Below, piece after piece: positions 15,642-24,675 of a DNA stretch of 36,812 nt. Each line of letters starts with the position of its first letter. Positions within the stretch are counted from its first letter, which is position 1. The notes beneath the pieces were generated by a model, which saw only the letters and a list, made by a program, of their open reading frames with translations, was not told the origin of the DNA and searched no databases. The translations under genes and the position numbers were made by a program. Origin of the DNA: Methylopumilus sp009926035 (GTDB lineage: Bacteria; Pseudomonadota; Gammaproteobacteria; Burkholderiales; Methylophilaceae). Location of the stretch: the NCBI GenBank assembly GCA_041165405.1, contig JBEANL010000008.1:1-36812 (forward strand), in the 5' to 3' direction.

Positions 15642-17669
15642 ATGATGAATAACCCTGTCTTAAATCGTAAAAGCCTTCCACTATTTGATCAAATCGAACC
15701 TGATCATATTTCTCCAGCCATAGAAAGTATGCTTAAAGAGGCTAACGCACTAATTGAATCCCTTAAAAAAATGAGCTCAACTGTTTCATGGGAAAATTTT
15801 GTAGAGCCTATCGAAATTATTAGTGAAAAAATTTCTAGGGCTTGGGGCCAAATTGAGCACCTTAATGCAGTTGTAAACTCCGATAATTTAAGAAAAGCCT
15901 ATAACGATAACCTTATTAAATTAACTGACTTTTATACAAATCTTTCTCAAGATGAATCACTTTACAAGAAATATCAATCCCTTAAGGATAGTGAAGCTTT
16001 CAAATCCCTCACATCATCTCAAAAGCGTATTGTTGATAATGTATTACGGGATTTTAAATTAGGTGGTGCGGAACTTAATGAAACAGATAAGAAAAAATTT
16101 AAGACTATTCAAGAAAAGCTTGCAAAACTTTCAACTCAATTCGAAGAAAATATTCTAGACGCCACTAACGAATTTTCCATTTTTGTAGATCATCTTGATG
16201 AGCTTGCAGGTATTCCTGAAGAAAATATTAAAAAAGCTTATGCTGAAGCTAAGGAAGATAAAAAAGAAGGCTATAAATTCACTCTTCACTTCCCATCTTA
16301 TTTGCCTGTGATGCAGTATGCTGACAGTAGGTCCTTACGCGAAAAACTATATCATGCTTATGCCACCCGGGCGTCTGAACTTGTATCCGCTAGGTTTGAT
16401 AATACAAAACTTATAGAAGAGATACTCGCGCTTCGTTATGAATCTTCAAAACTCCTTGGCTTTAAAAATTTCACAGAAATGTCACTTGTTACAAAAATGG
16501 CAAAATCAAGTGAAGAAGTTGTAAGTTTTCTTATGGATTTAGCGAATAAAGCAAAGCCTTTCGCTCTAAAGGACATGGATGAACTTAAGTCTTTTTCCAA
16601 AACCTTAAATATAGAAAAATTAGAGGCTTGGGATATTGCTTATGTATCTGAAAAACTGCGCCAAGCCAAATATAGCTTTTCAGAAAATGAGGTTAAACAA
16701 TATTTCCCTGAGCATCGTGTTTTGAAAGGCTTGTTTAAGGTAGTTGAAACTATCTTTAATTTAAAGATCATCAAATCAGATGCTCCTACTTGGCATAAAG
16801 ATGTAAGTTTTTATTCAATAAAAAATGAAAATGATGAATTGATAGGTCAATTTTATTTCGATTTGTATGCGCGCAATCACAAGCGTGGTGGTGCATGGAT
16901 GGATGAAGCTATATCTCGATATAAAAACTCTCTGGAATCATCCCATCCAGTCGCTTTTCTGACATGTAATTTTTCATCTCCTTCTGATAAGAATCCAGCT
17001 TTATTTTCTCATGACGATGTCATTACTCTTTTCCATGAATTCGGTCATGGACTGCATCATATGTTAACTAGGGTTGATGACTATAGCATTTCTGGCATTA
17101 AAGGCGTTGAATGGGATGCTGTTGAATTGCCTAGTCAATTTATGGAAAATTTTTGCTGGGAATGGGATGTAGTAAAACATATGACCGAACATGTTGATAA
17201 TAAGAATCCTTTGCCTAAAACTTTGTTTGACAAAATGATCGAGGCAAAAAATTTCCAATCAGGTATGCAAACTTTAAGGCAAATTGAGTTTTCTCTGTTT
17301 GATATAAGATTGCATACCGAATATAGCGATCAAAATAAAATCAACCCTTTAGAACTTCTTGAAACTATTCGTGATGAAATCGCCGTTGTAAGGCCGCCTT
17401 CTTGGAATCGGTTTCCTAATAGTTTTTCTCATATTTTTGCTGGTGGATATGCAGCGGGCTATTACAGCTATAAATGGGCTGAAGTTTTAGCTGCTGATGC
17501 TTTCAGTTTATTTGAGGAAGAAGGAATTCTATCAAGTCATGCCGGCCAAAAATTTCAAGATGAAATTTTATCAAAAGGTGGGTCTAGACCAGCCATGGAT
17601 TCATTTATAGCTTTCCGCGGTCGAGAACCTTCTGTAGACGCTTTACTCAGACATAATGGTATGGCTTAA
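15642..17669 (+). CDS. prlC: oligopeptidase A (M3 family zinc metallopeptidase)
   Basis: Cytoplasmic thimet-type oligopeptidase that degrades short peptides, including cleaved signal peptides. The zinc site HEFGH starts at residue 465 (followed by GLHHML), with the third ligand expected in EWDAVELPSQFMENFCW about 28 residues later. The N-terminal part (PLFDQIEPDHISPAIESML) is the usual prlC start, and the C-terminal HIFAGGYAAGYYSYKWAEVLAADAF pattern is typical of the family. The 675-aa length is normal. Two adjacent ATGs (15642 and 15645) are possible starts. It is followed 5 bases later by xth and probably belongs to the same transcript. Confidence 0.94.
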   Translation: MMNNPVLNRKSLPLFDQIEPDHISPAIESMLKEANALIESLKKMSSTVSWENFVEPIEIISEKISRAWGQIEHLNAVVNSDNLRKAYNDNLIKLTDFYTNLSQDESLYKKYQSLKDSEAFKSLTSSQKRIVDNVLRDFKLGGAELNETDKKKFKTIQEKLAKLSTQFEENILDATNEFSIFVDHLDELAGIPEENIKKAYAEAKEDKKEGYKFTLHFPSYLPVMQYADSRSLREKLYHAYATRASELVSARFDNTKLIEEILALRYESSKLLGFKNFTEMSLVTKMAKSSEEVVSFLMDLANKAKPFALKDMDELKSFSKTLNIEKLEAWDIAYVSEKLRQAKYSFSENEVKQYFPEHRVLKGLFKVVETIFNLKIIKSDAPTWHKDVSFYSIKNENDELIGQFYFDLYARNHKRGGAWMDEAISRYKNSLESSHPVAFLTCNFSSPSDKNPALFSHDDVITLFHEFGHGLHHMLTRVDDYSISGIKGVEWDAVELPSQFMENFCWEWDVVKHMTEHVDNKNPLPKTLFDKMIEAKNFQSGMQTLRQIEFSLFDIRLHTEYSDQNKINPLELLETIRDEIAVVRPPSWNRFPNSFSHIFAGGYAAGYYSYKWAEVLAADAFSLFEEEGILSSHAGQKFQDEILSKGGSRPAMDSFIAFRGREPSVDALLRHNGMA

Positions 17670-17674
17670 GCTTT

Positions 17675-18448
17675 ATGAAGCTTGCCACATGGAACGTAAA
17701 TTCTCTTACTGTAAGACTAAGCCAAGTTGAAGAGTGGATTAAAAATGCAAAGCCCGATCTTCTTTTGCTTCAAGAAACAAAACAAGAAAATATTAAATTT
17801 CCCTATGACTCAATAAAGGCTCTAGGTTATAACTCCATCCACAATGGACAAAAAACTTATAATGGCGTCGCAATTATAAGTAAATATGAGCTTCTTGATA
17901 TTCAAAATAATATTCCTGGCCTGGAAGATGAGCAAAAAAGAATGATTGCAGCAACCATAAATACAAATTATGGGAAGATCAGGGTTGTTTGTATTTATGT
18001 TCCTAATGGTCAATCTGTCGATTCTGATAAATACCTTTATAAACTTAACTGGTTGAAACATTTCACTTTATGGCTCAAAAATGAAATGCTGTCTCATCCA
18101 GATATTGTTATTGCTGGCGACTTTAATATTGCACCTCAAGATATAGATTGCCATGACCCAGAAGCTTGGAAGAATAGTGTTCTTGTTAGCAAGAAGGAAA
18201 GAGAAGCATTTCAAAAAATTATTGATTTAGGATTTTCGGATAGTTTTAGAATCATGAATCCGACTGAGATTCAATATAGCTGGTGGGATTATCGTATGGC
18301 TGGCTTCAGAAGAAATCATGGCATGCGAATTGATCACATACTTACAAATAAAAATCTATTAGATAAGATAAAAATATCTGTTATTGATAAAGAGCCTAGA
18401 AAAGCAGACCGCCCATCTGATCATACGCCTGTCATCATCGAAATTTAA
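17675..18448 (+). CDS. xth: exodeoxyribonuclease III (AP endonuclease, Xth family)
   Basis: Base-excision repair enzyme cutting abasic sites and trimming 3' ends. Exonuclease-endonuclease-phosphatase fold signatures in order: TWNVNSL (residues 4-10), LLLQETK with the metal-binding glutamate, GVAIISK, IYVPNG, IAGDFNIAP (catalytic Asp/Asn), YSWWDYR with its aromatic DNA-contacting residues, and the closing RIDHIL and PSDHTPV with the catalytic histidine. The 257-aa length is standard. It ends one base from the end of the oppositely oriented ntrX, with no terminator between the two stop codons. Confidence 0.95.
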   Translation: MKLATWNVNSLTVRLSQVEEWIKNAKPDLLLLQETKQENIKFPYDSIKALGYNSIHNGQKTYNGVAIISKYELLDIQNNIPGLEDEQKRMIAATINTNYGKIRVVCIYVPNGQSVDSDKYLYKLNWLKHFTLWLKNEMLSHPDIVIAGDFNIAPQDIDCHDPEAWKNSVLVSKKEREAFQKIIDLGFSDSFRIMNPTEIQYSWWDYRMAGFRRNHGMRIDHILTNKNLLDKIKISVIDKEPRKADRPSDHTPVIIEI

Positions 18449-18449
18449 T

Positions 18450-19736
18450 TTACTTTACCTTGATTCCAAGCTGTTTTAGCTTTCTGTATAGGTGAGTTCT
18501 TTCAACGCCAGACAATTCAGAAAGTTTCGCCATACTCTGGTCATCTTGATTTAAATGATGTTTGAAATACATTTTTTCAAACTCATCCCTCGCATCTCTT
18601 AATGGCTTATTAAAAATATCATCAAAACTATGATCTTTATTATCTTTACTCTTTTTAGAAGACTTACTTTTATGATGTAATAAATTAAATTGACTTGAAA
18701 CGCGCTTAACATCATCTACAGTAATTTTTTCAAGTAAGCTAGTTTGCATTAAATTAAACACAAAGTTTTCTAGCTCTTCTATATCGCCTATCCAATTCAT
18801 AGCGCGCATCGCATTTAATGCAGCAACATCGAAAACCTTATAATCAGATTTATCAGATTTTGCTAAATACATTGTCAAAATAGATGACGCCAGCTCTGGA
18901 ATATCTTCTTTATGCTCATTAATTGAAGGAAGCAATAACGAGCCGGGCAACAATTCATTTAAAATACGCTCATCGAAATCAACTTCATTTGCTTGAACAA
19001 GAGACTTTGAAGTAGCACAAATAATTCTTACATCATAATTATTAGCCTTACTAATTAGTAAATTTAAACCTTTTTGCTGAGATTTAGTTAAATGGGAAAT
19101 TTCATTTATAAAGATAGATCCGCCTCTATGTTGATCTAGAAGATCAGAAGGTGCATTTGAAATGACCTCAAAGTCTTTAACATCAATCCATGGTTGATTT
19201 TTTGGATGAATATATTGTGCACAAATTTTGGCGCAGCCACCCTGCGGGCCGACGAAAAGAAGCGGTGTCTTTAGAGAGATTATTTTATCAAGTCTTTTTT
19301 TAAGATCCTGTATAACCTGGCTTTTTCCAATATTTAGTAAATTAATTTCTATTTTTGGAAGGTTGTTCGCATGTTTGAGCGCTTCGTTTACAGTTTTTAA
19401 AAGCTTCTGAAGTGTAATAGGCTTTTCAAGAAAATCAAAAGCGCCAATTTTAGTTGCTTCTAAGGCGGTATCAATCGTTCCGTGGCCTGACATCATTACA
19501 ACTGGACTTACAAGAAATTTCTCATTGACCCATTCCTTAAGAAGCGTAATGCCATCGCAGTCAGGCATCCATATATCTAATAAAATCAAATCAGGTAATT
19601 TATTTTTCTTAAGCTCCCGAGCCTCAGTAGCATTCTCAGCTACAAAAATTTCAAAACCCTCATCGACAAGAATATCTCTGAGTAATTCTCTTATGCCCAA
19701 TTCATCATCAACTACCAGTATTTTTTTTGCGCTCAT
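18450..19736 (-). CDS. ntrX: NtrX-type response regulator with degenerate sigma-54 AAA+ domain
   Basis: A 428-aa response regulator next to ntrY. The receiver (1-120) is intact: D10/D11, phosphoacceptor D54, S83 and K105. The C-terminal Fis-type helix-turn-helix (about 385-425, LSGVERTHLYRKLKQLGI) is intact too. The central domain is clearly derived from a sigma-54 AAA+ module but is crippled: the Walker A place reads GPQGGCAK (163-170) without the usual GK; Walker B reads GGSIFINE (205-212) with Asn for Asp; only about 42 residues separate the two sites instead of about 70, and the GAFTGA loop is missing; the sensor II segment WIGDIEELEN has Glu where Arg is expected. The gene is one uninterrupted frame. 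I infer a phosphorylation-controlled DNA-binding regulator that does not remodel sigma-54 and may act on sigma-70 promoters or as a repressor. Confidence 0.85.
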   Translation of the reverse strand: MSAKKILVVDDELGIRELLRDILVDEGFEIFVAENATEARELKKNKLPDLILLDIWMPDCDGITLLKEWVNEKFLVSPVVMMSGHGTIDTALEATKIGAFDFLEKPITLQKLLKTVNEALKHANNLPKIEINLLNIGKSQVIQDLKKRLDKIISLKTPLLFVGPQGGCAKICAQYIHPKNQPWIDVKDFEVISNAPSDLLDQHRGGSIFINEISHLTKSQQKGLNLLISKANNYDVRIICATSKSLVQANEVDFDERILNELLPGSLLLPSINEHKEDIPELASSILTMYLAKSDKSDYKVFDVAALNAMRAMNWIGDIEELENFVFNLMQTSLLEKITVDDVKRVSSQFNLLHHKSKSSKKSKDNKDHSFDDIFNKPLRDARDEFEKMYFKHHLNQDDQSMAKLSELSGVERTHLYRKLKQLGIKVK

Positions 19737-19738
19737 GA

Positions 19739-21874
19739 TTATTTGCTTTTATTTATGGGTAGCTGAATGTTAATAACGGCACCGCCACTTTTTATATTTT
19801 CGATAGTGATGACACCATCATGCTCTTCAATAATTTTTTTTACAATAGCCAAGCCTAATCCTGTTCCGTGCGACTTCGTTGTAACATAGGGCTCAAATGC
19901 TTTTTTTAAAATATCAATTGAAAATCCTGGGCCATTATCCTCAATAGATAACGCAATATAATTTTTTAGCTTATTTGTATTAATTTGAATAGTTGGTTTT
20001 TTTGTAATGTTTGTCATAGCATCTTGAGCATTTTGAATGAGATTGATAAGCACTTGTCTCATCATATTTATATCTACTTTTATATCAGGTAAATCTTTTG
20101 CGAGCTTTGTTGATATTTTAATTCCTGAATTTTCGAATAAATGACATATTTCTTTAATAAATTTATTTATGTCCGTTAACTCCAGATTCAATTTAGGTGC
20201 ACGCGCATATTCACTAAATTCATTCACCATAGTTTTCATCGCATCGACCTGATTTACAATGGTTGCAACAGCTTTATTTAGAACATCTGTGTCGTCTTTA
20301 TTTAACTTAGCCTCTAATTTATGCTTAATTCTTTCTGCTGAAAGCTGAATAGGTGTAAGTGGATTTTTAATTTCATGAGCAAGTCTTCTTGCTACTTCTG
20401 ACCATGCTGCGTCTCTTTGAGCCTGAATCATCATAGTAATATCATCTATCATTAAAACATAGTTATTAATTTTATTTTGAGGTAATGGAGTAATTTGAAG
20501 CAATAGGACTTGGTTGCTTTTCTCATATTTAATTTCAAATTGCTTTATGATCTCCGCTTGTTTTTGCTTGCCAGGGGCATTAATCTCTTCTTTGATGCTT
20601 ACAACAAAATCTTTTAAATATTTATTCTTTGTATAAATTGAAGTTAGCAATTTATCTTTATTTTTTGATAGATCAACATGCAATATTTTAGATGCAGCAA
20701 TATTGAATGATTTAATCTCCATAGCATCATTGATAACGATCACACCTGAAGATAAATGAGCTAATACTGTTTCAAGATATGATCTAGCAGATTCAAGTCT
20801 TATTTGATTATTTTCTGATGTTTGGGTGGCATGGTCTAGCTGCCTTGTCATGCTGTTAAATGATCTCACTAAAACACCTAATTCATCCTTACCTTTTTCA
20901 GGCAGCATCGTCTTAAAATTACCTTTTGCAATTTTTTTTGTACCGTCTGCAAGCAAAGCAAGTGGTTCCGATAATTTTCTGCTAAGTAAAAATCCAATAG
21001 CTACAGCAGTTAATATCGCAAGCATAAGTACTAGTGTTAGGGTTATTGAAAAAATTACTTTTAAAGAATCTCGACTATAGGAAAGTTTTTGGTAATCTTG
21101 GAATACTGCTTGTACTGATTCAGCTACTGTTGATAGTGAGTCTGGGACAGGCTGCAAAATTTGCAAGATTAATCTCTCATTAGAAACCGCTGTTCCATCA
21201 ATCGGGGCCAACACACGCAAATAAAGGCCTTTATTTGTAATCGGTTCTATTTTTCCGTATATTTTATTGTCTGCTTGTTTTAATTGAATTAAGGTTGGCA
21301 ATGCAGGTAAAAATGATTCTGGATCATTACTAGATACAGCAATAATTTTTCCTTGGTCAGAAATGATTGTGGCATCTTGTACACCAGATTTTTCTCTAAG
21401 ATCACTCAGTGCACCATATTGTGATGTTGTAGGCATCGAGGATAGCGTAAGCGCCATGCGCTCAGCCTTTAATTCTAAGTCGGTCAACATAATATCTAAT
21501 GCTTTTTGACCTAACTTTAAACCTCCATCTAAAGCTGATTCAACTTTAACGTTAAACCACGATTCGATTGAACGTGTCAGAAAATTTACAGAAACTAAAT
21601 ATACAATTAAACCTGGTATAACTGCCATGAGCGAAAAGGAAATAACAAGGCGCATAGACAAACGACTGCCTATTACGTCTTTTTTGATATTTCCGAATAG
21701 TTTCTTAATCTGATTTGCAATGATTGCAATCAGGCTCAAAATAAAGAAAATGCTTAATACAAGTACAATAGTGTAAGAGTTTCCTGAAATAAACTCTGAG
21801 CTTGAACTTGCTTTCGATAAAATAAATAAAAGGACTGAACCGATTAAGCTAGCAATGGCTATTAAATATCTCAT
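19739..21874 (-). CDS. ntrY: NtrY-type membrane sensor histidine kinase
   Basis: Partner kinase of NtrX. Predicted layout: three N-terminal membrane segments (about 1-20, 33-53, 74-96), a periplasmic sensor region (about 97-275), a fourth membrane segment (about 276-298), HAMP (about 300-350), PAS (about 365-470), HisKA with the phosphoacceptor H500 in RLAHEIKNPLTP, and HATPase_c with N-box LINLIQNAQD (611-615), DNGPGF (from 646) and GTGLGL (from 670). The 711-aa length is normal. All catalytic boxes are intact, in contrast to the degenerate AAA+ domain of its response regulator. It overlaps the DUF4390 gene by 4 bases and precedes ntrX by 2 bases. NtrYX systems are linked to nitrogen and redox control, but the signal here is unknown. 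Confidence 0.93.
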   Translation of the reverse strand: MRYLIAIASLIGSVLLFILSKASSSSEFISGNSYTIVLVLSIFFILSLIAIIANQIKKLFGNIKKDVIGSRLSMRLVISFSLMAVIPGLIVYLVSVNFLTRSIESWFNVKVESALDGGLKLGQKALDIMLTDLELKAERMALTLSSMPTTSQYGALSDLREKSGVQDATIISDQGKIIAVSSNDPESFLPALPTLIQLKQADNKIYGKIEPITNKGLYLRVLAPIDGTAVSNERLILQILQPVPDSLSTVAESVQAVFQDYQKLSYSRDSLKVIFSITLTLVLMLAILTAVAIGFLLSRKLSEPLALLADGTKKIAKGNFKTMLPEKGKDELGVLVRSFNSMTRQLDHATQTSENNQIRLESARSYLETVLAHLSSGVIVINDAMEIKSFNIAASKILHVDLSKNKDKLLTSIYTKNKYLKDFVVSIKEEINAPGKQKQAEIIKQFEIKYEKSNQVLLLQITPLPQNKINNYVLMIDDITMMIQAQRDAAWSEVARRLAHEIKNPLTPIQLSAERIKHKLEAKLNKDDTDVLNKAVATIVNQVDAMKTMVNEFSEYARAPKLNLELTDINKFIKEICHLFENSGIKISTKLAKDLPDIKVDINMMRQVLINLIQNAQDAMTNITKKPTIQINTNKLKNYIALSIEDNGPGFSIDILKKAFEPYVTTKSHGTGLGLAIVKKIIEEHDGVITIENIKSGGAVINIQLPINKSK

Positions 21875-22449
21875 TTATTATTTACAAAAGTCCACTGAAA
21901 TTGTTTAGAAACTAATTGCCATTCTTGATTACTTGTTATATCAACTTGTAATTGTTTTGGTAATTTGGTTTGATCTAACTTCACTTGAAGATAGGCTAAA
22001 TATTTATCAGTATCATCAATTTGAGATTTATCAAAAATACGCCAATTTTTTATTTTTTTTAGTTCATTTTTTGCTTGAGTTAAATTATCAAACGCAACAA
22101 GGCGATTTTCTGATTCTGCTAGAATGAATTGCTTAGATAACGCATGGTAACTCAATACTATTTCTTTTGTTTTTTTAGCAATCTCTTCATCAAACCAATA
22201 TTTTCTAGGTTTTTTTAATTCAAATTCAATAACAAAATTAATCGGGATACCTTTTCTAATTGCTTCATCCAAGTCGTCATTGAAAGATAATTCAAGATCA
22301 GCGTTTAAAAAATATGCTTCAAATTGATTATTAATTTCGGCAGTTTTAATAATCAAACTATTATCAGCCGCAATAATGGACGAAGAAAAAAACAAGCTCA
22401 TCAATAGAGCAAAAAAGATATTTAGTTTAATTTTTTTCAAATAATGCAT
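21871..22449 (-). CDS. DUF4390-family exported protein
   Basis: An exported protein of unknown function with a signal peptide (hydrophobic core IFFALLMSLFFSSSIIAA). The mature sequence matches the DUF4390 pattern: LSFNDDLDEAIRKGIPINFVIEFEL near the front, KPRKYWFDE, the F.NLTQAKNEL centre, and YLAYLQVKLDQTKLPKQLQV, ending in a WxxxSxxFxW motif. It always sits between rsmB and ntrYX in Betaproteobacteria, hence a possible sensory link to NtrY. The frame is open upstream to an ATG at 22473, but I prefer the ATG at 22449 (192 aa), which has GGA about 7 bases upstream and gives a neat signal peptide; the two ATGs at 22464 and 22461 are also possible. It overlaps the 3' end of rsmB and ends 4 bases inside ntrY. 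Confidence 0.85.
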   Translation of the reverse strand: MHYLKKIKLNIFFALLMSLFFSSSIIAADNSLIIKTAEINNQFEAYFLNADLELSFNDDLDEAIRKGIPINFVIEFELKKPRKYWFDEEIAKKTKEIVLSYHALSKQFILAESENRLVAFDNLTQAKNELKKIKNWRIFDKSQIDDTDKYLAYLQVKLDQTKLPKQLQVDITSNQEWQLVSKQFQWTFVNNK

Positions 22450-23707
22450 AATAAAATCCATCATGATTTTCATTCGGTATTAATTGATTTTCATATTTGC
22501 TATATTTCGAGTCGACTGACCATTTTACTTCTTTTGCATCACTATGTTCTTTAATAAAATTATCAATAACCCTCTGATTTTCATCAGGAAAGATAGAGCA
22601 TGTTGCGTAAAGTAATTTACCACCCTTTTTTAATAACTGCCACATGGCTTGCAACATGATCTTTTGTTGTTTAGCAAACATATCAATATCACGAGGTCTT
22701 CTTAACCACTTAATATCTACATGACGCCTAACGACACCTGATGCTGAGCATGGAGCATCTAACAAGATGCGATCATATAATTTTTTATTCCACCAAGAAT
22801 TAATTGCAGTTAAATCTGCACATTTTAAATGGGCATGAAGTTGTAATCTCTCTAAATTTTCTTTTACTTTATATAAACGCTCTTTTTCTTGATCAATAGA
22901 TACCAGCTCAATGTCAGCAATTTCTAACATATGCCCAGTTTTACCTCCAGGTGCGCTACAAGCATCCAAACAAATTTGACCATCTTTAAGATCTAAAAGA
23001 TTTGCAGCAAGTTGCGCCCCAAAATCTTGAACAGATACTTCACCAGCTATAAATCCAGGTATTTTCTCTACAGGAATAGGCTGGGTAAGCTCTACTGCAA
23101 TATCTCCTAAAACTCGATAATCAATCGATTCGGATTTAAGTTTTTCCTCGTATTGCTTAAGATTGATCTTTCTTATATTAATTCTTAAAGTTAATGGTGG
23201 ATGCTTATTTCCATTCAATAATATGCTCTCCCAATCTTTACTATATTGCTCCTTAATAAGCTTAATCCACCATAAAGGATATGAATGAAAAGCCTCTTCA
23301 TCATTTTTTAGTTCTGATTTTAAATCTTCCTTTTGACGAATAAAATTTCTCAATACCGCATTTACAAAAGAACCTGCCCAAGATTTATTAATATATTTTG
23401 CAGCCTCTACAGCCTCATTCACTACCGTAAAATCTGTAGATTGATCATGATTTAATTGAAACAAAGCTACACAAAGTAAGGCTTCAATTTTTTTATTTGT
23501 TATCTTTTTATTAATGAGCTTTCGAATAAAAAATTGATTCTCGCCCAAAAAACGAATAGCGCCATATGCCAAGAAAATCGCAACAGATTTTTGCTGGGGT
23601 GTAATGTGAGGATGATGATCGAAATGTCTTTCAAAGACATGATTTAAATTATGTCCTTTTATAACTTGAGACACACAATCGGCTGCAATAAGTTGAGAGT
23701 AGTGCAA
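22427..23707 (-). CDS. rsmB: 16S rRNA (cytosine-967-C5)-methyltransferase RsmB
   Basis: Methylates C967 of 16S rRNA using S-adenosylmethionine. Residues 1-130 form the NusB-like RNA-binding domain; the rest is the Rossmann methyltransferase with motif I CLDACSAPGGKTGHM, the motif IV cysteine in LLDAPCSASGVVRRH, and the catalytic motif VI cysteine in LLYATCSIFPDEN. The 426-aa length is usual. The start codon is TTG at 23707: an in-frame stop lies five codons upstream (23720-23722) with no ATG or GTG between, only a neighbouring ATT. It starts 5 bases after the fmt stop, so translation probably depends on coupling. Its 3' end overlaps the DUF4390 gene. Confidence 0.93.
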   Translation of the reverse strand: MHYSQLIAADCVSQVIKGHNLNHVFERHFDHHPHITPQQKSVAIFLAYGAIRFLGENQFFIRKLINKKITNKKIEALLCVALFQLNHDQSTDFTVVNEAVEAAKYINKSWAGSFVNAVLRNFIRQKEDLKSELKNDEEAFHSYPLWWIKLIKEQYSKDWESILLNGNKHPPLTLRINIRKINLKQYEEKLKSESIDYRVLGDIAVELTQPIPVEKIPGFIAGEVSVQDFGAQLAANLLDLKDGQICLDACSAPGGKTGHMLEIADIELVSIDQEKERLYKVKENLERLQLHAHLKCADLTAINSWWNKKLYDRILLDAPCSASGVVRRHVDIKWLRRPRDIDMFAKQQKIMLQAMWQLLKKGGKLLYATCSIFPDENQRVIDNFIKEHSDAKEVKWSVDSKYSKYENQLIPNENHDGFYYALFEKN

Positions 23708-23712
23708 AATAG

Positions 23713-24657
23713 TTACGACTTAAAGACGTCTCCCAAAATAGGTCGATGTCCTAAAATAAATTCCTTAGATTTTAGTCTTTTACCCCCTGGCATTTGAAGC
23801 TCTTTAATTAACAAAACCCCTTCGCCACATTTCACATGAATAAATTCATCTAATTTAATAATTTCTCCCACCCTAGAATTGTTATCATCACTTTCACCAA
23901 TCTCAGCATCCCAAAGTTTACAAACTGCCTCGCGATATTCTGTTTGTGCGACTGGAAATGAATTAAATGCCTTTATTTTTCGAAGAATAACTAAAGCAGT
24001 ATCGTGCCAATCAATTTTCGATTCTTCTTTAGTCACTTTTTCAGCATAAGTCACACTTGCTTCATCCTGAGGTGTCGATTGAAGTTCACCTTTTATCCTC
24101 AGCTCCTCCATCACTTCAACCATTAAATGCGCACCTAATTCTGCAAGCGTTTTTGTTAATTGTTCAGTTGTATCTTTTTCGCTGATTTGAATTTTAGTTT
24201 TTTTAATCATGTCACCTGCGTCTAGTTTTTGGACGACGCGCATGATGGTGACCCCTGTTACTTTGTCTCCACTCAAAATTGCACGGTGAATAGGCGCGGC
24301 ACCTCGCCATCTTGGTAAAAGTGACGCATGTATATTAAAACAACCTAGCGAGGGAAGATCCAGAATGGCTTGAGGAATTATGAGCCCGTAAGCCGCTACA
24401 ATCATCACATTAAAATCAATGGCAGTTAATGTTTCGTGAGACTCTTTACTTTTCAATTCTGAAGGCTGATAAACGGGAATGCCTAATGCATTAGCTTTCA
24501 ATTTAATGGCGCTTGGATGAAGCTTTAAACCTCGACCCGATGGTCTATCTGGCTGAGTTAATACGCCTACAATCTCATAACCTTTATCATAAAGAGCCTG
24601 CAAGGCTGGTATAGCAAAATCTGGAGTGCCAGCAAAAATGATTTTTAAAGAATTCAC
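23713..24657 (-). CDS. fmt: methionyl-tRNA formyltransferase
   Basis: Formylates initiator Met-tRNA with 10-formyl-THF. The formyl-transfer domain (1-205) has the N-terminal IIFAGTPDFAIP, the FNIHASLLPRWRGAAPIHRAI block with the catalytic Asn/His, and TGVTIM..LDAGDM; the C-terminal tRNA-binding domain follows (ending with GHRPILGDVF). The 314-aa length is standard. The start codon is GTG at 24657, with no in-frame ATG just upstream. It lies 18 bases after def and 5 bases before rsmB, the classical def-fmt-rsmB order. Confidence 0.96.
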   Translation of the reverse strand: MNSLKIIFAGTPDFAIPALQALYDKGYEIVGVLTQPDRPSGRGLKLHPSAIKLKANALGIPVYQPSELKSKESHETLTAIDFNVMIVAAYGLIIPQAILDLPSLGCFNIHASLLPRWRGAAPIHRAILSGDKVTGVTIMRVVQKLDAGDMIKKTKIQISEKDTTEQLTKTLAELGAHLMVEVMEELRIKGELQSTPQDEASVTYAEKVTKEESKIDWHDTALVILRKIKAFNSFPVAQTEYREAVCKLWDAEIGESDDNNSRVGEIIKLDEFIHVKCGEGVLLIKELQMPGGKRLKSKEFILGHRPILGDVFKS

Positions 24658-24675
24658 GATATAGAGTCGCTTAAT

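Noticed and set aside
18446..18452. Terminator between the convergent xth and ntrX genes
   Set aside because: The two stop codons are separated by one base, and I see no GC-rich hairpin with a T-run around them.
18450..19736. ntrX as a frameshifted pseudogene
   Set aside because: The frame is unbroken, the receiver and DNA-binding domains are fully conserved, and it is tightly spaced with ntrY; the changes look selected, not random.
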